Below, one piece after another: positions 22,967 through 31,737 of a DNA stretch of 64,000 bases (position 1 is its first letter; each line of letters starts with the position of its first letter). The position numbers were made by a program, and so were the translations under genes. The stretch comes from Xanthomonas sp. XNM01 (GTDB lineage: Bacteria; Pseudomonadota; Gammaproteobacteria; Xanthomonadales; Xanthomonadaceae), in NCBI RefSeq assembly GCF_014851915.1, contig NZ_JACVAP010000001.1:1240001-1304000 (forward strand), read 5' to 3'. The notes below the pieces were generated by a model, which worked only from the letters and a program-made list of their open reading frames with translations, ran no database searches and had not been told where the DNA came from.

Positions 22967-24343
22967 TCAGAGCCTGCGCACGCGGAAGCGGCGGCCCTTG
23001 ATCTTTCCGGCTTCCAGCTGGGCCAGCGCCCTGGCGACATGCTGGCGGGCGATGGCGACGTAGGAGCGGGTGGGGAAGATCGCGATCTTGCCGATCGCCG
23101 CGCCGGACAGCCCGGCCTCGCCGGTCAGCGCGCCGAGGATGTCGCCCGGACGCAGCTTGTCGGTCTTGCCGCCGTCGATGCGCAGCGTGGTCATCGCCGC
23201 GGCCGGCGGCTGCGCCGGGCGGCCGGTGGCCAGCGGCGAGTTGGAGCGGCGCACGCTGTGGCCGAGTTCGGCCTCCACCGCCTGCGCGCGCGGCAGCTCG
23301 CGCGAAGCGATCAGGCTCAGCGCGCTGCCGGTCTTGCCGGCCCGGGCCGTGCGGCCGGTGCGATGGCGATAGGTCGCCACGTCGGTCGGCAGTTCGTAGT
23401 TGACCACCGCATCGATGTCCTCGACGTCCAGCCCGCGTGCGGCCACGTCGCTGGCGACCAGCACGTTGCAGCTGCGGTTGGCGAAGCGCACCAGCACCTC
23501 GTCGCGGTCGCGCTGCTCGAGCTCGCCGTGCAGCGCCAGCGCGGAGAAGCCGAACTGCTGCAGCGAGTTGGCGACCTCGTCCACGTCCTTGCGGGTATTG
23601 CAGAACACCACCGCCGATTCCGGGGCGAAGCGCAGCAGCAGCCCGGCCACGGCCTTCTGCCGGTGCGCCGGTTCGACGTCGAAGAACTGGTGGTCGATTG
23701 CCGGCGCACTGTCGGCGCCGTCGACGGTGACCTCGACCGGCTCCTTCAGCAGCTGCCGGGCCAGTTCGCGGATCTCCTCGGGGAAGGTGGCCGAGAACAG
23801 CAGACTCTGTCTGTGCTTGTCGCAGCGGCCGGCGATCTCGGTGATCGGCTCGGCGAAGCCCATGTCGAGCATGCGGTCGGCCTCGTCCAGCACCAGGGTG
23901 CGCACGCCGCCCAGATGCAGGACGCGCTTGCGGGCCAGCTCCTGGATCCGGCCGGGGGTGCCGACCACGACCTGCGGATCGTGCGCCTGCAGCGAGGCGA
24001 TCTGCGGCTCCAGCGCGACGCCGCCGGTCAGCACCGACAGCTTCATGTTCGGGATGCCGGTCGCCAGCCGGCGCAGCTGCTTGCCGACCTGGTCGGCCAG
24101 TTCGCGGGTCGGGCACAGCACCAGCGCCTGGGCGCGCGACAGGCCGGGATCGAGCCGGTGCAGCAGGCCCAGGCCGAACGCGGCGGTCTTGCCGCTGCCG
24201 GTGGGGGCCTGGGCGATCACGTCGCGGCCCTCCAGGATCGGCGGCAGGCTGCGCTCCTGGATCGGGGTCAGGGTGGTATAGCCCAGGGCATCGATGCCGG
24301 GAGCGAGTGCCGGCGAGAGCGGCAGCGAGGTGAAGGCGGTCAT
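22967..24343 (-). CDS. dbpA: ATP-dependent RNA helicase DbpA
   Basis: DbpA is a DEAD-box helicase that acts on hairpin 92 of 23S rRNA in 50S subunit assembly. The 458-residue protein shows Q motif (TPIQERSLPP), Walker A APTGSGKT, DEAD in LVLDEADRMLDMGF, SAT in LLFSATFP, and motif VI HRTGRTARAGK. The C-terminal ~75 residues (KLRPGDILGALTGEAGLSGAAIGKI) form the DbpA RNA-binding domain. The length equals E. coli DbpA (457). It is divergent from uup. Confidence 0.96.
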   Translation of the reverse strand: MTAFTSLPLSPALAPGIDALGYTTLTPIQERSLPPILEGRDVIAQAPTGSGKTAAFGLGLLHRLDPGLSRAQALVLCPTRELADQVGKQLRRLATGIPNMKLSVLTGGVALEPQIASLQAHDPQVVVGTPGRIQELARKRVLHLGGVRTLVLDEADRMLDMGFAEPITEIAGRCDKHRQSLLFSATFPEEIRELARQLLKEPVEVTVDGADSAPAIDHQFFDVEPAHRQKAVAGLLLRFAPESAVVFCNTRKDVDEVANSLQQFGFSALALHGELEQRDRDEVLVRFANRSCNVLVASDVAARGLDVEDIDAVVNYELPTDVATYRHRTGRTARAGKTGSALSLIASRELPRAQAVEAELGHSVRRSNSPLATGRPAQPPAAAMTTLRIDGGKTDKLRPGDILGALTGEAGLSGAAIGKIAIFPTRSYVAIARQHVARALAQLEAGKIKGRRFRVRRL

Positions 24344-24469
24344 GCGGCATTTTCGCACGCCGCGGGCGAGGGCATGCGTCCCGGTGCCGCGGGACCGGGG
24401 CGCTGGCGCGACAGGATCAGACCGCGTGGTCTGGAGACTGCGAGGCCGCTGCCCGGCAGGCCGCTCCCG

Positions 24470-24475
24470 TACAAT
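24470..24475 (+). promoter_or_regulatory. -10 box placed for a leaderless uup mRNA
   Basis: TACAAT is followed by six bases and the ATG at 24482, with no Shine-Dalgarno sequence between. No good -35 is visible. Confidence 0.5.
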
Positions 24476-24481
24476 GCGCAG

Positions 24482-26383
24482 ATGTCCCTGATCACCCTGC
24501 AGAACGTCGACTACAGTGTCGGCGGCCCGTTGTTGCTGGAAAAAGTCGACCTGTCGATCGAGCGCGGCGAACGCATCGCCCTGATCGGCCGCAACGGCGC
24601 CGGCAAATCCACCTTGATGAAACTGATCGCCGGCGAGCTCAAGCCCGACGACGGCGAAGCGCGCGTGCAGCCGGGCGTACGCATCGCCCGGCTCGAGCAG
24701 GAGGTGCCGCAGGGCACCGGCGGCAGCGTGTTCGACGTCGTGGCCGGCGGCCTGGGCGAGCTGGGCCAGTGGCTGGCCGAGTTCCACCACCTGAGCCACG
24801 CCGAAGAGTTCGACGGCGACGCGATGGGCAAGGTGCAGGCGAAGATCGACGCCGCCGACGGCTGGGCGCTGGACCAGCGCGTGGCCGAGACCCTGACCAA
24901 GCTGGAACTGGATGGCGAGGCCGAGTTCGCGCGCCTGTCCGGCGGCATGAAGCGGCGCGTGCTGCTGGCCCGCGCGCTGGTGTCGGCGCCGGACCTGCTG
25001 CTGCTGGACGAACCGACCAACCACCTGGACATCGAGGCGATCGACTGGCTCGAGGGCTTCTTGAAGGGCTGGGCCGGCAGCGTGCTGTTCGTCACCCACG
25101 ACCGCCGCTTCCTGCGCGCGCTGGCCACCCGCATCGTCGAGATCGACCGTGGCCAGGTCAGCAGCTGGCCCGGCGACTGGGCCAACTACGAGCGCCGTCG
25201 CGAGGAGCGGCTCAATGCCGAGGCGCAGGAGAACGCGCGCTTCGACAAGCTGCTCGCGCAGGAAGAAGTCTGGATCCGGCAGGGCATCAAGGCCCGCCGC
25301 ACCCGCGACGAAGGCCGCGTGCGCCGCCTGAAGGCGATGCGCAGCGAACGCGGCCAGCGTCGCGAGCTGGGCGGCAACGTGCGGATGGAAGCGGCCCAGG
25401 GCGAGAATTCGGGCAAGAAGGTCATCGACGTCAAGGACGTGTCGTTCTCGTTCGGTGCGCGCCGGATGGTCGACGATTTCTCCACGGTGATCCTGCGCGG
25501 CGACCGGATCGGCCTGATCGGCCCCAACGGCAGCGGCAAGACCACGCTGCTGAAGCTGCTGCTGGGCGACCTGCAGCCGCAGTCCGGCGAGATCCGCCTG
25601 GGCACCAACCTGCAGATCGCCTATTTCGACCAGTACCGCTCGACGCTGCGCGAGGACTGGAGCGCGATCGAGAACGTGGCCGAAGGCGCGGACTTCCTCG
25701 ACATCAACGGCAAGCGCAAGCATGTGCATGCCTACCTGCAGGACTTCCTGTTCACCCCGGAACGCGCGCGCGCGCCGATCACCCGCCTGTCCGGCGGCGA
25801 GCGCAACCGCCTGCTGCTGGCCAAGCTGTTCGCGCAGCCGTCCAACCTGCTGGTGATGGACGAACCCACCAACGACCTGGACGTGGAGACGCTGGAGCTG
25901 CTGGAAGAACTGCTCGGCGAGTACACCGGTACCCTGCTGCTGGTCAGCCACGACCGCGACTTCATCGACAACGTGGTCACCTCGACGATGGTGATGGAGG
26001 GCGAGGGGCGGATCGGCGAGTACGTCGGCGGATACACCGACTGGGTGCGGCAGCGTCCGTCGGTGCCGGTCAGTGGCATGCAGGTGGCCAAGGCTTCCGC
26101 CACGGCCGCTGCGACCACGCCAGTGGCGGCCGCTGCGCCTGCACCGGCCGTGGAGGCTGCACCGAAGCGCAAACTCAGCTACAAGGATGCGCGCGAACTG
26201 GAGCAGCTGCCCGGTCGTATCGAAGCGCTCGAGGCCGAGCTGGCCGCGCTTGCGGCGGCGATGGCCGATGCCGGGTTCTACCAGCAGGATACCGGGCAGG
26301 TGACCGCGCATACCCAGCGCATGGCGGCCGCGCAGGCCGGGCTGGACGCGGCCTACGCGCGCTGGTCCGAACTGGACGGCTGA
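24482..26383 (+). CDS. uup: ABC-F ATPase Uup
   Basis: Uup is a soluble ABC-F protein with two ATP-binding cassettes. It acts on ribosomes and affects transposon excision. The 633-residue protein has Walker A GRNGAGKST (about residue 36) and signature LSGGMKRR in cassette 1, and GPNGSGKTT and LSGGERNRL in cassette 2, with Walker B LLLLDEPTNHLD and LLVMDEPTNDLD. A charged linker lies between them. The C-terminal ~70 residues after an Ala/Pro stretch form the coiled coil typical of Uup (KLSYKDARELEQLPGRIEAL). Confidence 0.95.
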   Translation: MSLITLQNVDYSVGGPLLLEKVDLSIERGERIALIGRNGAGKSTLMKLIAGELKPDDGEARVQPGVRIARLEQEVPQGTGGSVFDVVAGGLGELGQWLAEFHHLSHAEEFDGDAMGKVQAKIDAADGWALDQRVAETLTKLELDGEAEFARLSGGMKRRVLLARALVSAPDLLLLDEPTNHLDIEAIDWLEGFLKGWAGSVLFVTHDRRFLRALATRIVEIDRGQVSSWPGDWANYERRREERLNAEAQENARFDKLLAQEEVWIRQGIKARRTRDEGRVRRLKAMRSERGQRRELGGNVRMEAAQGENSGKKVIDVKDVSFSFGARRMVDDFSTVILRGDRIGLIGPNGSGKTTLLKLLLGDLQPQSGEIRLGTNLQIAYFDQYRSTLREDWSAIENVAEGADFLDINGKRKHVHAYLQDFLFTPERARAPITRLSGGERNRLLLAKLFAQPSNLLVMDEPTNDLDVETLELLEELLGEYTGTLLLVSHDRDFIDNVVTSTMVMEGEGRIGEYVGGYTDWVRQRPSVPVSGMQVAKASATAAATTPVAAAAPAPAVEAAPKRKLSYKDARELEQLPGRIEALEAELAALAAAMADAGFYQQDTGQVTAHTQRMAAAQAGLDAAYARWSELDG

Positions 26384-26712
26384 GCGGCCTCGCTCGCGAC
26401 GACCGCGCGCCCTGGCGTCGCGGTTCGACCGGATGCGCCTGCCGGGCATGAAGGCAGGTGGCGTCGAAGATGATGTAACCGGCGCTCGCTGCGCCGCGGC
26501 GCGGCACGATCGGTCGCGCTCGCTGCCGCACCGGCGCGGTCCTGACACGCGCGTTCGGTGCGTGGCATCACGGAAGCAGGGCCGTGGGACGCATCGCGCT
26601 GGGCCGGGACCGGCGTTTTTTGCTTAAATGCGGCGAGCGGCCTGGATGGTCGTCGCGCGCGCCCGGGGAGTCCGGCGCGTCGCCTGCTCCGACAACGTTC
26701 GAGGAACCGTCA
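26384..26712. other. Intergenic region upstream of the psp-like operon
   Basis: About 329 bases without a credible gene. It contains the extended -10 candidate at 26621. I see no sigma-54 (GG-N10-GC) site. Confidence 0.5.
26621..26629 (+). promoter_or_regulatory. Extended -10 promoter candidate of the psp-like operon
   Basis: TGC followed by TTAAAT gives an extended -10 element after a T-rich run. Transcription would start near 26636 and leave a leader of about 77 bases. No sigma-54 element is present here. Confidence 0.45.
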
Positions 26713-27468
26713 ATGTTCAAGCGCCTGGCCAATGTCTTCCGGGGTTTCCTCGCGTTGTTCGTCAAGGATCTCGAACGCCGCAATCCCGAGGCGCTGCTGG
26801 AGCTGGAACAGGAGAATCTGCGCAAGCAGATCGCCGGCTACAACCAGGGACTGGCCTCGCACGCCGGCCTGGCCGAGCGCCTGATGAGCCAGGTGCGCAA
26901 GCTCGAGGCCGAGGAGCGCGACCTGCGCGCGAAGACCACCGCGCACCTGCGCGCCGGCAACACCGACTCCGCCGGCCAGTACGCGCTGCGCCTGCAGACC
27001 ATCGCCCGCGAACTGGAAGAGAACCGCCGCCAGCTGGAGCAGGCCGAGGCCACCTACCAGGATCTGGTCAAGGCCCGCGACGTGGCGGTGGCCGCGGCCC
27101 GCGCCAAGATCGAGAGCCTGAAGGGCGCGATCAACGACATGCGGATGAAGCAGGCCGTAGCCGAGATGAGCGAAATGGCCTCGGGCATGATCGGCCAGAT
27201 CGGTGGCTCGGGCGACACGCTCAACCGGCTGCACGAGATGGTCGAGGAAGAGCGCACCCGCGCCGCCGGCCGCGCCCGTGTCGCCCGCGATTCGCTGGAC
27301 ATGGGCGAGGTCAACCTGAAGGAAGCCGAGATGAAGGCGCTGGCCGACCAGGCCCTGGCCGACTTCGCCGCCAGCGAGGGCATCAGTCTGGGCACGGCCG
27401 AGGCCGCACCGGCACCGCGCACGATGGGGGCGGCCACGCCGGCCCGCGCCAGCGACAGCGAAAGCTGA
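26713..27468 (+). CDS. pspA: PspA/IM30 family protein
   Basis: The 251-residue protein is a PspA/Vipp1-family coiled coil: MFKRLANVFRGF amphipathic N-terminus, then almost continuous helix rich in Ala/Glu/Arg (about 30-220), with a short Ala/Pro-rich tail. PspA proteins assemble into rods on the inner membrane, guard it against stress, and belong to the ESCRT-III superfamily. GAGG lies 8 bases before the ATG. It is the first gene of a four-gene operon. The usual partners PspB, PspC and PspF are not in the window. Confidence 0.88.
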   Translation: MFKRLANVFRGFLALFVKDLERRNPEALLELEQENLRKQIAGYNQGLASHAGLAERLMSQVRKLEAEERDLRAKTTAHLRAGNTDSAGQYALRLQTIARELEENRRQLEQAEATYQDLVKARDVAVAAARAKIESLKGAINDMRMKQAVAEMSEMASGMIGQIGGSGDTLNRLHEMVEEERTRAAGRARVARDSLDMGEVNLKEAEMKALADQALADFAASEGISLGTAEAAPAPRTMGAATPARASDSES

Positions 27469-27490
27469 GCGCCGCACGCGGCGGCACGGC

Positions 27491-29146
27491 ATGAGCATCT
27501 CCGATTCCACGCCTGCGTGGCTGGACGAACTGCGGCTGGCCTACGAGAGCGGTGCGCACGGCCAGTTCGTGCTGTACGGCAACGTCGGCGACCGCTTCCC
27601 GCTGGACGGCCGCCTGACCGGGCTGGTGCGCTATCTGGATGCGCGTTTGCTGGGCGGCTTCGATCTGGTCTTCGTCTACGACCCCGGCAACGGCCTGCAG
27701 CTGCTGCGCGGCGCCGAACGCTTCCATGAGTGGCCGGCGACCAGGGACCTCGGCCCGCTGCCGCGCGATCCGCAGGCGGCGGTCGAACTGCTCGGACGAT
27801 GGCTGCGTTACCACGCCAACCTGGTCGCGATGGGGCGGGCCACGCCGCTGCACGTGGCCTGCCTGCTGCGCGGCGCCGACCAGGTGCTGCCGGCCGCGTC
27901 GGGCGCAGGCTTCGATGCGGCCAGCCTGGCCAGCCAGGTGCGCGACTGGGCGTCGGAACCGCCGTTTACCGAACTGAGCTTCGCCAGCATCCTGATCGCC
28001 GACAACCTGGCCGATCTGGACCAGCGCATCGCATCGAATCCGCGCGCGGCGAAGATCCGCGTGCCGCTGCCGGAAGCGCCGATGCTGGAGCAGGTGCTGG
28101 CGCAGCTGCGCATCGATCATCCGCAGGCGTTTCCGGCCGGGCAGGGCGATGTCGAGATCGCCGCCGCGCTGTCCGGCGTCGGCGTCAGCGCGTTGCAGAG
28201 CCTGGTCCGCACCCGTGCGCACCAGGGCCTCGAGCTGGCGCCATCGGACTGGAGCGGGATCAAGAAGCGGCTGGTCGAAGAGGACGCCGGCGAGCTGGTC
28301 GAGTTCATCGACTCGCGCCGCACGCTGGACGACTACCACGGCCAGGACGCGCTGAAGCAATGGCTGCGCCAGGACATCGCGCTGTGGCGCGGTTCGGACC
28401 TGCGCGCGCTGCCGATGGGTTACCTGCTCGGCGGCCCGGTCGGCACCGGCAAGACCTTCCTTGTCGAATGCCTGGCTGGCGAGGCCGGCGTGCCGGTGCT
28501 GAAACTGAAGAACTTCCGGGACCGCTGGGTCGGTTCCAGCGAGGGTAACCTGGAGAAGATCTTCCGGCTGATCCGGGCGCTGGGCCGCTGCATGGTGTTC
28601 ATCGACGAGGCCGACCAGACCCTGGGCCGGCGCGATGCCGGCAGTGGCGACAGCGGCCTGTCCGGGCGCATCTATTCGATGATCGCGCAGGAGATGAGCC
28701 GCAGCGACAACCGCGGCCGGGTGATGTGGCTGCTGGCTTCGTCGCGCCCCGACCTGATCGAGGTCGACCTGAAGCGGCCCGGCCGGGTCGACATCAAGAT
28801 CCCGCTATTGCCGACCACGAGCATCGAGGAAAGTGCGCTGCTGCTGGGCGCGCTGCTGCGCCGCTTCGACCTGCAGATCGATGCCGAGGCGCTGCGCGCG
28901 CTGCCATTGCCGTTGCTGCTGACCCCGGGTGCGGCCGAGGCGCTGGCGGTGACCGTCTACCGGCGCGCGAAGACCGGGCCGATGTCGGCGCTCGAGGCGC
29001 TGCGCGCCAGCCTCGACGGCTACCAGCCGCCGGTGCCGGCGGACGTGATGGAGTTCCAGATGCGCATCGCGGTGCGCGAGGCCAGTCACATGCAGTTCGT
29101 GCCGCCGTCGCTGCGGCATCTGGGCGACGCCGGAGCCGGCGCATGA
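27491..29146 (+). CDS. Tandem AAA+ ATPase with degenerate first module
   Basis: The 551-residue protein has a C-terminal AAA+ domain of the CDC48/FtsH type: Walker A GGPVGTGKT at 314-322, Walker B CMVFIDEAD near 370, sensor 1 WLLASSRPDLIEVDLKRPGR with Arg finger, and a helical lid to about 510. The N-terminal 250 residues look like a second, dead AAA module: YGNVGDRF stands where Walker A would be, and SILIADNLADLDQRI with IRVPLPEAP resembles sensor 1 and the region after it. It would pull apart or remodel protein polymers. It lies 22 bases after pspA and overlaps the next gene by ATGA. Confidence 0.85.
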   Translation: MSISDSTPAWLDELRLAYESGAHGQFVLYGNVGDRFPLDGRLTGLVRYLDARLLGGFDLVFVYDPGNGLQLLRGAERFHEWPATRDLGPLPRDPQAAVELLGRWLRYHANLVAMGRATPLHVACLLRGADQVLPAASGAGFDAASLASQVRDWASEPPFTELSFASILIADNLADLDQRIASNPRAAKIRVPLPEAPMLEQVLAQLRIDHPQAFPAGQGDVEIAAALSGVGVSALQSLVRTRAHQGLELAPSDWSGIKKRLVEEDAGELVEFIDSRRTLDDYHGQDALKQWLRQDIALWRGSDLRALPMGYLLGGPVGTGKTFLVECLAGEAGVPVLKLKNFRDRWVGSSEGNLEKIFRLIRALGRCMVFIDEADQTLGRRDAGSGDSGLSGRIYSMIAQEMSRSDNRGRVMWLLASSRPDLIEVDLKRPGRVDIKIPLLPTTSIEESALLLGALLRRFDLQIDAEALRALPLPLLLTPGAAEALAVTVYRRAKTGPMSALEALRASLDGYQPPVPADVMEFQMRIAVREASHMQFVPPSLRHLGDAGAGA

Positions 29147-29994
29147 GCGCGCTGCGCTACCTGCGTGCGGCGTTCAATGCGCGGCCGCTGGGCATGCCGA
29201 TCCCGCCGAACTGGCTGGGCCTGGCCGCGGTCGGCATGCTCGGCTGGGCGCTGAGTCCGGGCTTCCTGCTGGTCGGGCTGGGGCTGGAAGTGGCCTATCT
29301 CGCGTGGCTGTCGAGCAACCCGCGTTTTCGCGCGGTGGTCGATGCGGGTGAACCCGTGGCCGAGGATCCGGCCGAGCGCGAGTACCAGACGATGCTCGGC
29401 CAGCTGGCGGCGCAGGCGCGACGCAGGCAGGAGCGGCTGGAAGCGCGCGCGACCGAGATCGTGCGCACGCTGGAGCGCTCGCCGGTGATGGCCTCGCACG
29501 TGGACAGCGTCGAGCAGCTGGTCTGGCTGCACCTGCGTCTGCTGGTCGCGCGGCAGACCATCGCGCGCGTGGTCGAGAACGCGCGCGCCGACCGCGAATC
29601 GCTGCGCCAGCAGCAGACCCAGATCGGGCAGCGGCTGGAGCGCGAGGATGCCAGCGCCGAGCTGCGCCGCAGCCTGGAGCAGCAGCTGCAGGTGATCGAG
29701 GCGCGGCAGGCCGCGCACGGCGATGCCACGCGCCGGCTGGAGCACGTGGAATCCGAACTCGAACGCATCGACCAGCAGGTCGCGCTGATCCACGAACAGG
29801 CGCTGCTGGCCACCGACGAGGAGCGCATCGGCACCTCGCTCGATGCACTGGCCGCGTCCTACAACGAGGCTAGCCGCTGGCTGTCCGGCCAGCGCGACCT
29901 GCTGGGCGCGCTGGACACCTTCGATACACGACGTCTGCCGCGGCGCGTGCTGCACGGCGGCGATCGCCCCAACGCCATCAAGGAAGGAACTTGA
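29143..29994 (+). CDS. Membrane-anchored coiled-coil protein
   Basis: The 283-residue protein has one hydrophobic hairpin at about residues 22-55 (WLGLAAVGMLGW, LLVGLGLEVAYLAWL), then a long charged helical region (about 85-255) with heptad-like runs of Glu/Arg/Leu. It is predicted to sit in the inner membrane with a cytoplasmic or periplasmic coiled coil. I know no family for it. Its ATG overlaps the ATPase stop (ATGA) and its stop lies 1 base before the next ATG. This tight packing suggests stoichiometric production with its neighbours. Confidence 0.78.
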   Translation: MSALRYLRAAFNARPLGMPIPPNWLGLAAVGMLGWALSPGFLLVGLGLEVAYLAWLSSNPRFRAVVDAGEPVAEDPAEREYQTMLGQLAAQARRRQERLEARATEIVRTLERSPVMASHVDSVEQLVWLHLRLLVARQTIARVVENARADRESLRQQQTQIGQRLEREDASAELRRSLEQQLQVIEARQAAHGDATRRLEHVESELERIDQQVALIHEQALLATDEERIGTSLDALAASYNEASRWLSGQRDLLGALDTFDTRRLPRRVLHGGDRPNAIKEGT

Positions 29995-29995
29995 A

Positions 29996-31684
29996 ATGAG
30001 CCGAAACACGTCTCCGTCGGGCGGCAGCCGCAAGAGCGGGCTGCTGGTCACCCTGGTGCTGGTCGCCGGTCTGATCGCGCTGGGCGTGTGGCTGATCGGG
30101 CGGGATGTGGGCGGTGAAGGCGGCGACAAGGCCATCGCCTCGTCCAGCGCCGCGCGCGCAGGCAGCGGCGAGGCGCCCGAACCGATCGAACCGGTCACCG
30201 GCGCGCCGACGCTGGACCGTGCGGCGGCCTACCAGCCGAAGGACGGCATCGTCGATGTCGACATCAGCGAGTACGCCGGCTACGCCGGCCTGATCGTCGC
30301 CAACGGCGGCCTCGAGCCGAATCCGGATTCGTTCTTCGCCCGCGAGTACGGCTTCCAGGTGCGGCTGACGCTGAGCGAGGAGGAGGGCTGGTCCAAGCTC
30401 AACAACGGCCGCGTCGCCGCGTCGGTGACCACCGCCGACACGCTGGCCGTGCTCGGCCGCCAGTTCGAGGTCGCGGTGCCGGCGCAGATCGGGTTCTCGC
30501 GCGGCGCCGACATGGTCGTGGTCGACACCGGCATCACCAGCATCAACCAGCTCAAGGGCAAGGTGCTGGCCGCCTCGCAGTTCAACGAAAGCGAGTTCTT
30601 CATCCGCTACCTGGCCAGCGAGGCCGGGGTGCCGGTCAAGGTGCTGCGCGACCTGGAAGCCCGGCCCGGTGCCAACGAACTGGGTCTGGTGTTCTACGAG
30701 GACGCGTTCGTCGCCTGCGACGCGTACGCGGTCGAGCTGGAAGCGCGCGCGCCGCGCCTGAACGGCTGCGTCGGCTGGGCGCCGCGCACCGACGAGGTGA
30801 TCGCCGGTTCCGGCGGCCGCGCCAAGTCGCTGGTCTCCAACCGCAACCTGCTGATCGTGGCCGACCTGCTGCTGGTCAACAAGGGCTATGCCGAAGCGCA
30901 TCCGGAGCAGGTCAAGGGCCTGGTCCACGGCCTGCTGGAAGGCAACCGCCTGGTCCGCGAGAACGCCGAGCCGCACCTGGGCACGATCGGTCGCGCGTTC
31001 GGCTGGAACGAGGGCGATACCCGCACCGAGCTGTCCAAGGTGCACCTGTCCAACCTGCCGGAGAACCTGGCGTTCTTCGAGGGCACGATCGACGCGGCCG
31101 GCTCGTTCCAGGGCATCTTCCAGTCCTCGGTGCTGGCCTACGGCAGCCTGATCCGCAATCCCGCCGATCCGGCCCGCTTCGTCGATCTCAAGGCGCTGCA
31201 GGCGCTGAAGGGCGAGGGCCGCTTCGCCGACCAGCAGATCGCGATCGCGCCGATCCGCACCGGCGGCGCCAACATCGCACTGGAAGGCGACGCGCTGCTG
31301 AGCAAGGACATCCGCTTCTACTTCCTGCCCAACTCCGCGCAGCTGGACCGCGAGGCGAAGGAGAACGACGCCTACCTGGAGACGATCCGCAACTTCCTGC
31401 AGGTCAGCCCGGGCTCGGTGGTGGTGCTGCGCGGCCACGTCGACAACGCGCGCCTGGCCGAGTTCGAGCGCCAGGGGGGGCAGCAGCTGGTGCGCTCGAT
31501 GGCGTTGAAGGCGATGGAGCTGTCGCGCCAGCGCTCGCAGGCCGTCAGCGACGAACTGCGTCGCAAGTATCCCAAGATCGACGGCTCGCGCGTCGAGGTG
31601 GTCGGGCGTGGCTGGGAAGAGCCTGCAGGGCCGGACAGCGACCTCAACCGGCGGGTCGAGGTGCAGTGGTTCACGCTGGAGTGA
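29996..31684 (+). CDS. Membrane-anchored substrate-binding-protein/OmpA fusion
   Basis: The 562-residue protein has an N-terminal membrane anchor (about 17-37), a low-complexity linker, and a domain resembling NMT1/SsuA-type periplasmic substrate-binding proteins (about 60-425; VAVPAQIGFSRGADMVVVDTG, INQLKGKVLA). It ends with an OmpA-like peptidoglycan-binding domain (about 430-562; FYFLPNSAQLD, VVLRGHVDNARL, NRRVEVQW). It should face the periplasm and could tie the inner membrane to peptidoglycan while sensing a small ligand. GGAAGGAA precedes the ATG. It is the last gene of the pspA operon. Confidence 0.85.
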   Translation: MSRNTSPSGGSRKSGLLVTLVLVAGLIALGVWLIGRDVGGEGGDKAIASSSAARAGSGEAPEPIEPVTGAPTLDRAAAYQPKDGIVDVDISEYAGYAGLIVANGGLEPNPDSFFAREYGFQVRLTLSEEEGWSKLNNGRVAASVTTADTLAVLGRQFEVAVPAQIGFSRGADMVVVDTGITSINQLKGKVLAASQFNESEFFIRYLASEAGVPVKVLRDLEARPGANELGLVFYEDAFVACDAYAVELEARAPRLNGCVGWAPRTDEVIAGSGGRAKSLVSNRNLLIVADLLLVNKGYAEAHPEQVKGLVHGLLEGNRLVRENAEPHLGTIGRAFGWNEGDTRTELSKVHLSNLPENLAFFEGTIDAAGSFQGIFQSSVLAYGSLIRNPADPARFVDLKALQALKGEGRFADQQIAIAPIRTGGANIALEGDALLSKDIRFYFLPNSAQLDREAKENDAYLETIRNFLQVSPGSVVVLRGHVDNARLAEFERQGGQQLVRSMALKAMELSRQRSQAVSDELRRKYPKIDGSRVEVVGRGWEEPAGPDSDLNRRVEVQWFTLE

Positions 31685-31732
31685 CCGCCACGCATGGCCC
31701 GCCATGGTGCGCGGGCCATGCCGTCGTGGCGG
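31685..31732 (+). terminator. Hairpin after the psp-like operon
   Basis: GCATGGCCCGC and GCGGGCCATGC form an 11-bp stem with an 8-base loop. An outer 7-bp stem (CCGCCAC with GTGGCGG) extends it. It lies between convergent genes. Confidence 0.6.
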
Positions 31733-31737
31733 GCGAT

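Noticed and set aside
24344-26548. Extension of the dbpA frame upstream through uup
   Set aside because: The DEAD-box protein starts at the ATG at 24343, and the upstream part mirrors uup.
26584-26712. Sigma-54 promoter for pspA
   Set aside because: No GG-N10-GC element is found. The best candidate is an extended -10 for the housekeeping sigma factor.
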